DNA from: Rhodocyclaceae bacterium
Lineage (GTDB): Bacteria > Pseudomonadota > Gammaproteobacteria > Burkholderiales > Rhodocyclaceae
NCBI GenBank assembly: GCA_011391215.1
Contig: JAABQX010000010.1
Span: 1-48,850, forward strand
Reading direction: 5' to 3'
DNA length: 48,850 nucleotides
The position numbers and the translations under genes are program-made. The notes beneath the pieces were generated by a model that saw only the letters and a list, made by a program, of their open reading frames with translations, was not told the DNA's origin and did no database searches. Below are positions 37,803-46,218 of the stretch, piece by piece. Position 1 is the first letter of the stretch, and each line of letters begins with the position of its first letter.

Positions 37803-39950
37803 TCAGTGCACGGTGGCTGCCTCGCGGCGGCGGTGACTCAGCATCGCCGGCAATGACAGCAACACCAGCAACGCAGCAGCCAAAGCCAGCGGCCAGATGA
37901 CTGGCGGGTTCCAGCGGTCACGCAAGCTTTGGCGCGTGGCGACATCGATGCGCTGATACTTGAGCGTGTTGTTACCTACCTTGGTGGGCTTGCGGTTTTT
38001 CAGCCAACTGTGGCGCAGGCTGTAATCCTTCGGGTGGTAACCCCAGACCCACGGGGTGTCCTGTTGCAGAATCGCCAGCATGCGATCAATCAATTCCTGC
38101 CGCTCCGGCCCACTCTCCATCGCCCGCATCTGCTCGAACAAGCGGTCGTATTTGGGATTGGCATAGTTGGCAGCATTCTCCCCCTGATGTTTTACCTTGC
38201 CCTGCGGGCCATACAGCAGGAACAGGAAATTTTCCGGGTCGGGATAGTCGGCATTCCAGCCAAAATAAAATAGCTGCACCGCGCCCTTGCGCACTTTTTC
38301 CTGAAACCGGTTGTAGTCGGTGCTGCGCACCACCAGTTGCACATCAATCTTCTGAAACTGTTTGTTCAGCCAGTCGATGCGGGTCTTGGCGCCGACCCCC
38401 GTCGCCGTCGTGTCCAGATAGATGACCAGCGGCTCGCCTGTCTTTGCGTCCCGGCCATCCGGCCAACCGGCCTCGGCCAGCAGGCGCCGTGCTATTGCAA
38501 CATCCTTGCGGCGCGGGCCATTTTCAGTCCAGTCATAAATAACCGGATTGACACCCTCACGGCCTGGGCGATAGCCGAAAATTCCCGGCGGAATCGGCCC
38601 CTGCGCAGGAATACCGCGCCCATTCTGGAAAATGGAGACAAATTCTTCCTGATCGATGGTGATGGCAAGCGCCTGCCGCAGTTTGCGCGCCGCCTCTGAA
38701 GTTCCGCCGACCACTGGGTCGAGCATGTTGAAGCCCATGTAGAACGTTGAAGTGGCCACTGAAGTCGACAGCTGGATGCCTTGTGTCTGCATATCGGCAG
38801 TCAGCGAAATCTCGCCACCCGAACCTACCTGCACGGCCTGATCGAAGGAATCCGAGGAGATGCCGGAGGAATCATAATAGCCTTGCAGGAACTTGTTCCA
38901 GTAGGGAATCTGCTCCTTCTCGCGCGTAAACACTACCTTGTCGATAAAGGGCATGGGCTGGCCACAATCGCCGAGAAAACCGGCCTGACGATCTTCCGCA
39001 TCGCCCGCGCAGGGGTAAGTTTCCCCGCGAAAATGCGGATTACGTGCCAGCACCATGCGGGCATTCGGATTATTTTCCGTGAGCATGTAAGGACCTGTCC
39101 CGACCGGATACCAGTCGAGCGTCAGATTTTTTTCCGCCATGCCCGACTGGCTGTGAAATTTGTCGGCTTCCCAAGGCATCGGCGCAAAAAACGGCATGGT
39201 CAGCCAATAGACAAACTGCGGATATTTCCCCTTGATGCGGATCCGATAGCGGTAACGGTCGAGCACCTCGACACCGGCAAGGGAATGCGCACGCAAATCC
39301 AGCCAGCCATCGGCGTGCCGTTCCGCCGGCACCGAGTTTTGTAAAGACTTTGCCAGCTCAGGCAGACCAACGATGTACTCGCCCATCAACCCCAGAATCG
39401 GTGAATGCAGCTTGGGGTGAGCCAGGCGCTTGATGCCATACACGTAGTCCTGCGCTGTCAATTCGCGGGTATCGTTTTGCAAAAAATCGGCCAACACATG
39501 TCTTTTGGCCAATTCGTCCGCGTTAAGTGCGTGATAGATGTAGTGGCCCTCAGGCGTGCGAGCAAAAGCCGGATGCGGCTGATAGCGGATGTTCGGCTTG
39601 ATCTCGATCACATAATCGGTGAAGGCAATACGCGCCGCCGGCGTTGTCGGCGGCAGAGACTTGCCTTGCGCATCGAGATAGCGCGGTAGAGGAACTGCGA
39701 CGGCAGTCGCGGGAATCAGTTCGTAGGGACGCCGCAGGTAGTGATACTGCAGAGGTGGTTCGTAAATCTGCGCCGTAAACGTCATCTCGTCCTCGCTGTA
39801 GGATTGCACGGGGTCAAGATGCTTCGGTCGCTCCGTAAAGGCCGTATAGAGGATGTTGTGGCCCCGATCCGTTGCCGGATAAGGATCGTTCCACGCAACA
39901 CCGCAGCCGGTCAGCAGGAAAATTACCAGTAAATTTAACAATAGGCGCAT
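37803..39950 (-). CDS. Oligopeptide-type ABC transporter substrate-binding lipoprotein with C-terminal membrane helix
   Basis: A 715-residue solute-binding protein of family 5 (SBP_bac_5). I start it at MRLLLNLLVIFLLTGCG (39950), a lipoprotein signal with Cys16 in LTGC. The binding core includes TAFTERPKHLDPVQSYSEDE, DWYPVGTGPYMLTENNPN and FYFGWNADYPDPENFLFLLYG, the last typical of peptide-binding family members. Unusually, the C-terminus has a membrane helix (VIWPLALAAALLVLLSLPAM) and a short basic tail. No permease or ATPase gene lies nearby: ubiG and fabI flank it. A degenerate repeat copy lies at 39317. TACACT seven bases before the ATG and no Shine-Dalgarno suggest a leaderless start. 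Confidence 0.85.
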   Translation of the reverse strand: MRLLLNLLVIFLLTGCGVAWNDPYPATDRGHNILYTAFTERPKHLDPVQSYSEDEMTFTAQIYEPPLQYHYLRRPYELIPATAVAVPLPRYLDAQGKSLPPTTPAARIAFTDYVIEIKPNIRYQPHPAFARTPEGHYIYHALNADELAKRHVLADFLQNDTRELTAQDYVYGIKRLAHPKLHSPILGLMGEYIVGLPELAKSLQNSVPAERHADGWLDLRAHSLAGVEVLDRYRYRIRIKGKYPQFVYWLTMPFFAPMPWEADKFHSQSGMAEKNLTLDWYPVGTGPYMLTENNPNARMVLARNPHFRGETYPCAGDAEDRQAGFLGDCGQPMPFIDKVVFTREKEQIPYWNKFLQGYYDSSGISSDSFDQAVQVGSGGEISLTADMQTQGIQLSTSVATSTFYMGFNMLDPVVGGTSEAARKLRQALAITIDQEEFVSIFQNGRGIPAQGPIPPGIFGYRPGREGVNPVIYDWTENGPRRKDVAIARRLLAEAGWPDGRDAKTGEPLVIYLDTTATGVGAKTRIDWLNKQFQKIDVQLVVRSTDYNRFQEKVRKGAVQLFYFGWNADYPDPENFLFLLYGPQGKVKHQGENAANYANPKYDRLFEQMRAMESGPERQELIDRMLAILQQDTPWVWGYHPKDYSLRHSWLKNRKPTKVGNNTLKYQRIDVATRQSLRDRWNPPVIWPLALAAALLVLLSLPAMLSHRRREAATVH
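39317..39340 (+). repeat. 24-base dispersed repeat, copy 13, degenerate (in binding-protein gene)
   Basis: Four differences from the commonest form, including G for C in the otherwise constant CGAC. It encodes NSVPAER, in the same register as the KSALAGR copies. Probably a decayed or never-perfect copy. Confidence 0.5.
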
Positions 39951-39957
39951 GGCGGAA

Positions 39958-39963
39958 AGTGTA
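39958..39963 (-). promoter_or_regulatory. Candidate -10 box for the binding-protein gene
   Basis: Minus strand reads TACACT, seven bases, then the ATG at 39950. There is no Shine-Dalgarno. Confidence 0.35.
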
Positions 39964-39976
39964 ATGCAATCGCGGC

Positions 39977-39982
39977 TATAAT
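39977..39982 (+). promoter_or_regulatory. Candidate -10 box of fabI
   Basis: A consensus TATAAT, about 27 bases before the fabI ATG. GGGAGG (39997-40002) lies 7 bases before that ATG. The -35 is weak. Confidence 0.55.
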
Positions 39983-40009
39983 CCGGCGCTCGCATTGGGA
40001 GGATTTATC

Positions 40010-40810
40010 ATGGGATTTCTTGCCGGAAAACGGATTCTTATCACCGGCCTCTTGTCCAACCGATCCATTGCTTATGGAATCGCCCGGGCCTGTCACCGCG
40101 AAGGTGCGCAACTCGCTTTCACCTATCAGAATGAACGCTTTCTTGACCGGATCAACAAGTTCGCCAGTGAATTCGGCAGCGACCTGATATTTCCACTCGA
40201 TGTCGCCGACGATGCCCAGATCGACGATGCATTTGCCAAGCTGAGTGAACGCTGGGAAGGCCTCGACGGGCTGGTACATTCGATCGCTTATGCACCCACC
40301 GAATCGATTGAAGGCGACTTTCTCGATGGCATCTCGCGTGAATCCTTCCGCATCGCCCACGAGATCTCGTCCTACAGTTTTCCGGCACTGGCCAAGGCAG
40401 CCCGCCCGCTACTCCTCAAAGGCAACAATCCCTCGCTGGTGTGTCTGTCCTATCTCGGTGCCGAGCGCACCATGCCCAACTACAACACGATGGGATTGGC
40501 AAAGGCGAGCCTTGAAGCTGCCACTCGCTACCTGGCGTTCAGCCTGGGCCCGCAGGGCATCCGCGCCAATGCGGTTTCCGCCGGTCCGATCAAGACGCTG
40601 GCCGCATCCGGCATCGGCAATTTTGGCAAACTGCTGGCCTATAACGCCCACCACGCCCCGTTGCGCCGCAACGTCTCTATCGACGAAGTCGGCAATGCCA
40701 CGGCCTTTCTGCTTTCTGACCTGTCGAGCGGCATTACCGGTGAGGTTATCTATGTCGATGGCGGCACGCACAATGTCGCGATGGGCAACGCCGATCCCCT
40801 GCCCGAGTAA
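40010..40810 (+). CDS. fabI: Enoyl-[acyl-carrier-protein] reductase (NADH) FabI
   Basis: Last step of each fatty acid elongation cycle, 266 residues. I use the ATG at 40010 because GGGAGG lies 7 bases upstream; the frame opens at a TTG 15 bases earlier. Start [13 protein letters not shown], the glycine-rich NAD motif, and the FabI active site Tyr148, Tyr158 and Lys165 ([19 protein letters not shown]). FabI is the target of triclosan-type inhibitors. It is convergent with ppiD; a repeat-containing hairpin lies between. Confidence 0.97.
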   Translation: MGFLAGKRILITGLLSNRSIAYGIARACHREGAQLAFTYQNERFLDRINKFASEFGSDLIFPLDVADDAQIDDAFAKLSERWEGLDGLVHSIAYAPTESIEGDFLDGISRESFRIAHEISSYSFPALAKAARPLLLKGNNPSLVCLSYLGAERTMPNYNTMGLAKASLEAATRYLAFSLGPQGIRANAVSAGPIKTLAASGIGNFGKLLAYNAHHAPLRRNVSIDEVGNATAFLLSDLSSGITGEVIYVDGGTHNVAMGNADPLPE

Positions 40811-40825
40811 TTCGCGGATATGCGC

Positions 40826-40856
40826 GGCGGGAGCCGTCCCGCCAGTGCCGACTTTT
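40826..40856 (+). terminator. Hairpin formed partly by a dispersed repeat after fabI
   Basis: GGCGGGA pairs with TCCCGCC around a GCCG loop. The right arm and loop belong to the 24-base repeat; its CTTTT end lies 8 bases past the stem. It may terminate fabI, although the T-run is short and displaced. Confidence 0.4.
40833..40856 (+). repeat. 24-base dispersed repeat, copy 14 (intergenic)
   Basis: One difference. It lies in the 60-base gap between convergent fabI and ppiD. Confidence 0.85.
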
Positions 40857-40870
40857 CTAAAACCTCGTTA

Positions 40871-42769
40871 TTACTTGCGTTCCAGCGCGTCCGCGTTGAT
40901 TTTTACGGGATAGTGCTGGCGCAAGGTAGCGAGCCAGGCGACCAGATCCTCCTGGGCAACCACCTGGCCATATTGCTGGCGCAAAGCCTGGCTACGGGCA
41001 ACCGCCTCGGCACCCGATGAACTGTCATAGGGCTTGACTTTGTCGATACGATACAAGGCAAATCCTGCGGGTGCTTTCGCCCCGACATAAGCCGGCAGAC
41101 TCGTCGCAGGTGCGGCGAAGATGGCGTTACGCGCCTCGGGGGAGAGGTTCGGGGCATGCTGGCGACTGACCGAACGCGTTGCGCTCCACGCCAAATTGAG
41201 CTTCTCGCCCTTGTTCAATTTTTCCAGATCGGCTTGCCCGGTCGCAGATGCCTTGGCAATGGCCGCCTCGCGCACCAGCACTTTTTCGATCATGCCGGAA
41301 ACCGCCTCCAGCGGTTCAAGAGCAGCGGGGCGGTGATCGGTTACGCGCGCCGATACCAGCGTATTGTTGCCAACGTCGATCGCTGTCGTGTTGCGCTTGT
41401 TCTTCAGTGCGTCATCACTGAAGATCGCCTGCAACAACTTGGGATTTGTGAAGGGCGCCGCCGCTTGCCCGCTCTTGGCAAGCCACTCCGAAATCTGCAC
41501 ACCCAGCCCGTATTTCTCCGCCGCCGGCTTGAGACTATCGGCCTGCTCATAGACGATATTGCCGAATTCCTCCGCCGCTGCGGCAAACTGTTTAGCCCCG
41601 GACTGGCGCTTCAGTTCAGCAACAATTTCACCGCGCACCTCATTCAGCGGACGCACTTGCTCGGGCCGTACTCCGGTCAGCTTGATCAGATGAAAACCGA
41701 AATCGGAGCGCACCACCTCGGAAATCTGGTTTTCTTTCAAACTGTACGCAGCCTCTTCGAACGGCTTCACCATCATGCCGCGCCCGAAGTAACCGAGATC
41801 CCCGCCTTTTTCACCTGAACCAGGGTCTTGCGAATGCTGTTTCGCCAGCTTGGCGAAATCTCCCGGGGCCGCCTTCAACTGAGCAAGAATCTGCTCGGCC
41901 TTTGCCTGCGCTGCCTTGACATCGGCATCCGGCGCGTTCTTGTCGGCACGAATCAGGATATGACTCGCCTGCCGCTGCTCCGGCTGTTTGTAACGCGCCT
42001 CATTCGACTGATACCAGGCCTTGATTTCCTCGTCGCCGACCTTTGCTGCCTCGATCATCTTTTCCTGGCTCAAGGTCAGATACTCCACCCGAACCTGCTC
42101 GGGTACTTCGAAGCGTGCACGATTTTCCTCGTAGAAGCGCTGGATTGCAGCAGCATCAGGTTTGACTGCACTGGCAAACTGCTCGGCACGCACCACCGCC
42201 TCGCTGATTTCCCGCTCTTCAAGTTGCGCCGCCAGCCAGCGCTCAGTGGGAACATGGCCACTCACGGCCGCATTGCCGACGGCCATCATCGCCTGCTGCA
42301 ACAGCAGATCCTGCCTCACCTGGGCTTCAAACATCTCGGTGCTCATGCCCTGTGCAGCCACCAGCGCCTGGTAGCGTTCGCGAGAGAACTTGCCGTTTTC
42401 CTGCAAGGACGGCACCGAAGAGATGAAGCCTATCAAAGCCTCGTCGCTCACCATTAGCTTCGACTTGTTGGCATGCAGCGCCAACAAGCGTTGGTTAATG
42501 AGTTCCTCCAAAACGCCACGCCGCAGCTGCGGACTTTCGAGCAACTCCTGGTTATTGCCGCCGAGCTGGGGGCGCAAACGATCCTGCTGTTCGCGCAAGG
42601 CCTGCTGAAACTGGCCGGCGACAATCGGCGTGCCACCCACGTTGGCAATCTCGTCCGCCCCGCCCGTGTTACTCACATAGGATTCGACACCCCATAGAGC
42701 GAATGGCAGGATGATGAGCGCCAGGACGAACTGAATTATTTTTTTGCTGTTGCGGACAAAATCAAACAT
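40871..42769 (-). CDS. ppiD: Periplasmic folding chaperone / peptidyl-prolyl isomerase PpiD
   Basis: A 632-residue protein anchored by one N-terminal membrane helix ([18 protein letters not shown]). A SurA-type N-terminal chaperone domain follows ([32 protein letters not shown]). The parvulin domain is about 265-360 ([39 protein letters not shown]). It sits next to SecYEG and helps exported proteins fold. The leader contains a terminator-like hairpin between a TATAAT box and the start. fabI converges on it. No copy of the dispersed repeat is inside the gene. Confidence 0.95.
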   Translation of the reverse strand: MFDFVRNSKKIIQFVLALIILPFALWGVESYVSNTGGADEIANVGGTPIVAGQFQQALREQQDRLRPQLGGNNQELLESPQLRRGVLEELINQRLLALHANKSKLMVSDEALIGFISSVPSLQENGKFSRERYQALVAAQGMSTEMFEAQVRQDLLLQQAMMAVGNAAVSGHVPTERWLAAQLEEREISEAVVRAEQFASAVKPDAAAIQRFYEENRARFEVPEQVRVEYLTLSQEKMIEAAKVGDEEIKAWYQSNEARYKQPEQRQASHILIRADKNAPDADVKAAQAKAEQILAQLKAAPGDFAKLAKQHSQDPGSGEKGGDLGYFGRGMMVKPFEEAAYSLKENQISEVVRSDFGFHLIKLTGVRPEQVRPLNEVRGEIVAELKRQSGAKQFAAAAEEFGNIVYEQADSLKPAAEKYGLGVQISEWLAKSGQAAAPFTNPKLLQAIFSDDALKNKRNTTAIDVGNNTLVSARVTDHRPAALEPLEAVSGMIEKVLVREAAIAKASATGQADLEKLNKGEKLNLAWSATRSVSRQHAPNLSPEARNAIFAAPATSLPAYVGAKAPAGFALYRIDKVKPYDSSSGAEAVARSQALRQQYGQVVAQEDLVAWLATLRQHYPVKINADALERK

Positions 42770-42786
42770 GAGCGCGCTTTCGAAGT

Positions 42787-42809
42787 AAAAAGGCGAACCG
42801 CAGTTCGCC
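42787..42809 (-). terminator. Terminator-like hairpin in the ppiD leader
   Basis: Minus strand: GGCGAAC, loop TGCG, GTTCGCC, then TTTTT. It has a perfect 7-base stem with a T-run, so it looks like a real intrinsic terminator. It lies 18 bases upstream of the ppiD ATG, after the TATAAT box. Either it is an attenuator of ppiD or the leftover end of a gene that once preceded ppiD. Confidence 0.75.
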
Positions 42810-42829
42810 TTCGATCAGTATTGCCGGAC

Positions 42830-42835
42830 ATTATA
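42830..42835 (-). promoter_or_regulatory. Candidate -10 box upstream of ppiD
   Basis: Minus strand CGTATAATG gives a consensus TATAAT about 60 bases before the ppiD ATG. Predicted transcription would meet the 42787-42809 hairpin within about 15 bases. Confidence 0.5.
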
Positions 42836-42911
42836 CGAAATTGCCAACGGCAATATTTGCCTGCTTGCCAGTATTTCCGGTGAGTTTCAGCCCTTGAATC
42901 GGCAGTTTTTC

Positions 42912-42923
42912 TTGTCATGACAA
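42912..42923. promoter_or_regulatory. Perfect 12-base palindrome upstream of the HD-GYP-like gene
   Basis: TTGTCATGACAA reads the same on both strands. It lies in the ppiD/HD-GYP divergent gap, 6 bases before the first possible start and 63 before the best one. It is a candidate operator; the binding protein is unknown. Confidence 0.35.
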
Positions 42924-42929
42924 CCCAAA

Positions 42930-44108
42930 ATGGAATGGCAAGCTTATTGCATGAAGCTAACTCTCGATCCATCCGGAGTCGGCACCATGGAAAACTCGCT
43001 CGCACTGCAACCCTGCCGCTTATCCCCTGAATTACTGCAAGGGCCGCTGCCTTTCGACCTGTACAGCAGCAACGGCATATTGCTGTCGAAACAGGGCAGC
43101 CGCCTCAACAGTAATGTGGAAACCTTGCTTGCCAAGTCATTTTTCAGGGCACAACGTGATGCAGAGCGGGATGAGGCCGGCGCCCTACCCCTTCTCCAGA
43201 CCCTCTTTTCCCGATATGGCGAGCTGACAGAGCGCTGGTCTTGCACCATCGAAGATGTATGCGAGTTGAAACTCCTGGCCGACGATCTTGCCGAACTCTG
43301 TGACGCCCATTCGGATGTCTGTGTTTGCATGGCACCCTATCTTGCCGGGGGCAGTTATGCGACCCGGCATTCCTTTGCCGTCGCCATTGTCGCGCTCATG
43401 CTCGGCAGCACGCTGGGCTGGAATGCCGGACGCCAGGTCACCCTGGTGCGGGCCGCCATGACCATGAACCTTTCCCTGCTGTCCAATCATGATGACTGGG
43501 CGGGTATCCGCGGCCGCCTGAGCGAATATCAACAAATGAGTGTGCACCGCCACCCCTGCTTGTCGGCCGATCTGCTTGCCCAGTCTCCCGGCACCGATTT
43601 GCGCTGGATCAGCGCGGTCGAGCAGCACCATGAGAACCTCGATGGCAGCGGCTACCCTCTGGCGCTGAAGGGCGAGGAAATCATACCGGAAGCACGCGTC
43701 TTGCGCGTTGCCGACACCTGGTGTGCCATGGCGCTGCATCCATCAGGCAGAGGCCGGAAGCCGCCGCGACTCGCATTACGCGAGATGATGGATGTGGCTA
43801 GGGGACACCTCGATCACACCGTGTTTCTCGCCCTGAAAAAACTCATGGGCGCCTATCCGCCCGGCACCTTGATCCGTCTTGCCAATCGCGAGACCGCACT
43901 GGTCCATCGCTGGGTGAGCGCCGTCTCGGCACCTCGCGCTGTCCTGAGTATCATCTCCCCCACCGGCGAGCTGATGCGGAAATTCAGGCATCGGAACACC
44001 ACCCAGTTCGGCTTTCGTGTCCGGGACTACGCGCAACTCAACCTGCTGCAGATGAGTCGTCTGCCCTGGCAGCGGGTCTGGGCGCAGGATGACGACGAAA
44101 AAGCCTGA
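42930..44108 (+). CDS. Degenerate HD-GYP domain protein
   Basis: Up to 392 residues. Possible starts are the ATGs at 42930, 42951 and 42987; the last (MENSLALQPCRL) has GGAG at a good distance and is the most likely. The C-terminal half follows the HD-GYP layout: ATRHSFAVAIVALMLG, HRHPCLSADLL, EQHHENLDGSGYPLALKGEEI and RVADTWCAMALH. The HHExxDGSGYP part is kept, but the HD motif expected after the second helix (LLHDIGK type) is replaced by MTMNLSLLSNHDD, so two metal ligands appear to be missing. HD-GYP proteins normally degrade cyclic-di-GMP; this one is more likely to be a sensor or inactive (inference). It is convergent with leuD. Confidence 0.78.
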   Translation: MEWQAYCMKLTLDPSGVGTMENSLALQPCRLSPELLQGPLPFDLYSSNGILLSKQGSRLNSNVETLLAKSFFRAQRDAERDEAGALPLLQTLFSRYGELTERWSCTIEDVCELKLLADDLAELCDAHSDVCVCMAPYLAGGSYATRHSFAVAIVALMLGSTLGWNAGRQVTLVRAAMTMNLSLLSNHDDWAGIRGRLSEYQQMSVHRHPCLSADLLAQSPGTDLRWISAVEQHHENLDGSGYPLALKGEEIIPEARVLRVADTWCAMALHPSGRGRKPPRLALREMMDVARGHLDHTVFLALKKLMGAYPPGTLIRLANRETALVHRWVSAVSAPRAVLSIISPTGELMRKFRHRNTTQFGFRVRDYAQLNLLQMSRLPWQRVWAQDDDEKA

Positions 44109-44136
44109 GGTGTTGGCGACTTCTGCGTGGTGATGG

Positions 44137-44775
44137 TCAGGCGAACAGCCAAGGTTGTGCTTCCTGGTGTTTCGCCTCGAAAGCCTTGATTTCCCCGGCA
44201 TGCTGCAGCGTCAGGCCGATCTCGTCCAAACCCTTCAACATGCAATGCTTGCGGTGCGGCGTGATGTCGAAGCTGAACCACTCGCCGGCAGGATTCCGCA
44301 CCGTCTGCGTCTCCAGGTCAACCCGCAGGCGGTAGCCTTGCGTGGCGGCACACTCGCGGAACAACTGATCAACGATGGCGGCCGACGCAACGATGGGTAG
44401 GACACCATTCTTGTAGCAATTGGAAAAGAAGATATCGGCGAACGAAGGGGCGATGATGGCGCGGAAGCCATAATCTTCTATCGCCCAAGGGGCATGCTCG
44501 CGGCTCGAGCCACAGCCAAAGTTATCGCGGGCCAGCAAGATCTCCGCACCCCGATAGCGCGACTGGTTGAGAACGAAATCCTTTTTAAGCGGCCGGTTCG
44601 TGCAATCCATGCCCGGCTCGCCTTGGTCGGTATAGCGCCACTCGTCAAACAGGTAGGGGCCAAAGCCCGAACGTTTGATCGATTTGAGAAATTGCTTGGG
44701 AATAATCGCGTCGGTATCGACGTTGGCGCGGTCGAGAGGGCAGACCAGGCCGTTGAGTGTGGTGAATGCTTTCAT
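44137..44775 (-). CDS. leuD: 3-isopropylmalate dehydratase small subunit
   Basis: A 212-residue swivel subunit of the isomerase that also hydrates citraconate. I start it at [20 protein letters not shown]; the upstream open frame overlaps leuC and is not coding. Motifs: [28 protein letters not shown] and [12 protein letters not shown]. The ATG follows the leuC stop by one base. With LeuC it serves both leucine and the citramalate route. Confidence 0.97.
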   Translation of the reverse strand: MKAFTTLNGLVCPLDRANVDTDAIIPKQFLKSIKRSGFGPYLFDEWRYTDQGEPGMDCTNRPLKKDFVLNQSRYRGAEILLARDNFGCGSSREHAPWAIEDYGFRAIIAPSFADIFFSNCYKNGVLPIVASAAIVDQLFRECAATQGYRLRVDLETQTVRNPAGEWFSFDITPHRKHCMLKGLDEIGLTLQHAGEIKAFEAKHQEAQPWLFA

Positions 44776-44776
44776 G

Positions 44777-46183
44777 TCAGAAGTTCCTGATGTCGACAAA
44801 ATGGCCAGCGATGGCGGCGGCAGCAGCCATTTCCGGACTGACCAGATGGGTACGGCCACCATTGCCTTGGCGTCCCTCGAAGTTGCGGTTGGAGGTTGAA
44901 GCGCAACGCTCACCCGGTTCCAGTCGGTCGGCGTTCATCGCCAGGCACATCGAGCAGCCTGGCTCGCGCCATTCAAAACCAGCGGCAATGAATACTTTGT
45001 CCAGCCCTTCGGCCTCGGCCTGGCGCTTGACCTGGCCTGAACCCGGTACGATCAGCACCTGCTGAACGCTGGCCGCCTTCTGCTTGCCCTTGGCAACGGC
45101 CGCGGCGGCGCGCAAATCCTCGATACGCGAGTTGGTACAACTGCCGATGAATACCTTGTCGAGCTTGATTTTGCTGATCGGCGTATCTGCGACAAGGCCC
45201 ATGTATTGCAGCGCCCGCTCGATACCGGCGCGCTTCTGCGGATCGGGCTCATTGGCAGGGTTCGGCACACGCGCACCAATCGACAGCACCTGCTCGGGAG
45301 AGGTTCCCCAGGTCACCTGCGGTTCGATCGCGGCAGCATCCAGCTCGATCACGGTGTCGAATTGCGCGTCGGCATCCGACGTCAATGTTCGCCAATAGGC
45401 GATGGCCTTGTCCCAATCGGCACCCTTCGGGGCAAACTGGCGGCCCTTCAGATATTCAATGGTTTTCTCGTCAGGCGCCACCAGGCCGGCGCGGGCGCCG
45501 CCCTCGATGGCCATGTTGCATAGGGTCATACGACCTTCTATGGACAACGCACGGATCGCCTCACCGCCGAATTCGATGGCGTAGCCGGTGCCGCCGGCGG
45601 TGCCGATCTTGCCGATGATGGCCAGCGCGATGTCTTTCGCCGTCACGCCAGCGCCGACTTTTCCATCCACCTTGATCAGCATTCGACTGGATCGCTTGGC
45701 CACCAACGTTTGCGTCGCCAGCACATGCTCGACCTCGGAGGTACCGATACCGTGCGCCAGCGCCCCGAAGGCACCGTGCGTCGAGGTATGGCTATCGCCG
45801 CAGACGACGGTCATGCCCGGCAGCGTCGTGCCGTTTTCCGGGCCGATGACGTGAATGATGCCCTGGTTGGCATGCTTGAACGGGAAATACACCAGCGCAC
45901 CGAAGTCCTTGATGTTGGCATCCAGCGTTTCAACTTGCAGGCGCGAGATCGGATCCTTGATGCCCTCGTCCCAGTGGTCGGTCGGCGTATTGTGATCCGG
46001 GTTGGCAACGATGGAAGTGCTCCGCCACGGCCGGCGACCGGCCAGGCGCATGCCTTCAAAAGCCTGCGGACTCGTCACCTCGTGCATCAGGTGGCGGTCG
46101 ATGTAGATCAGGCAGGTGCCGTCGTTTTCTTCGCGGACGACGTGGGAATCCCAGAGTTTGTCGTATAAAGTCTTGCCAGCCAT
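44777..46183 (-). CDS. leuC: 3-isopropylmalate dehydratase large subunit
   Basis: A 468-residue [4Fe-4S] aconitase-family subunit. Start [16 protein letters not shown] with GGAAG upstream; the longer frame is a shadow over cimA. Cluster ligands are in IGSCTNSR and [29 protein letters not shown] is the family signature. A dispersed repeat encodes KVGAGVTA inside the normally conserved stretch that reads GK, two or three variable residues, then PGVTAKDI in other LeuC proteins. The gene lies 35 bases after cimA. Confidence 0.97.
   Translation of the reverse strand: MAGKTLYDKLWDSHVVREENDGTCLIYIDRHLMHEVTSPQAFEGMRLAGRRPWRSTSIVANPDHNTPTDHWDEGIKDPISRLQVETLDANIKDFGALVYFPFKHANQGIIHVIGPENGTTLPGMTVVCGDSHTSTHGAFGALAHGIGTSEVEHVLATQTLVAKRSSRMLIKVDGKVGAGVTAKDIALAIIGKIGTAGGTGYAIEFGGEAIRALSIEGRMTLCNMAIEGGARAGLVAPDEKTIEYLKGRQFAPKGADWDKAIAYWRTLTSDADAQFDTVIELDAAAIEPQVTWGTSPEQVLSIGARVPNPANEPDPQKRAGIERALQYMGLVADTPISKIKLDKVFIGSCTNSRIEDLRAAAAVAKGKQKAASVQQVLIVPGSGQVKRQAEAEGLDKVFIAAGFEWREPGCSMCLAMNADRLEPGERCASTSNRNFEGRQGNGGRTHLVSPEMAAAAAIAGHFVDIRNF
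45639..45662 (+). repeat. 24-base dispersed repeat, copy 15 (in leuC)
   Basis: One difference. It encodes KVGAGVTA around residues 174-181, directly before [12 protein letters not shown]. Confidence 0.85.
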
Positions 46184-46218
46184 GGTTCTTCCTTGCGAGT
46201 GATGTTGTTGCGGTTGTT

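Noticed and set aside
42810-42930. Possible tRNA or hupB remnant between ppiD and the HD-GYP-like gene
   Set aside because: I found no cloverleaf, CCA end or histone-like coding remnant; only a -10 box, a hairpin and a palindrome.
844-45662. The 24-base word as a FtsK-type or Chi-type polar chromosome motif
   Set aside because: Orientation is mixed along the strand (10 to 5) and changes within single genes, and 24 bases is long for such motifs. Not excluded without the whole genome.
844-45662. The dispersed repeat as a CRISPR array or IS remnant
   Set aside because: Spacing is kilobases and irregular, there are no spacers or target-site duplications, and coding copies do not add length in gyrA, leuC or lolD.
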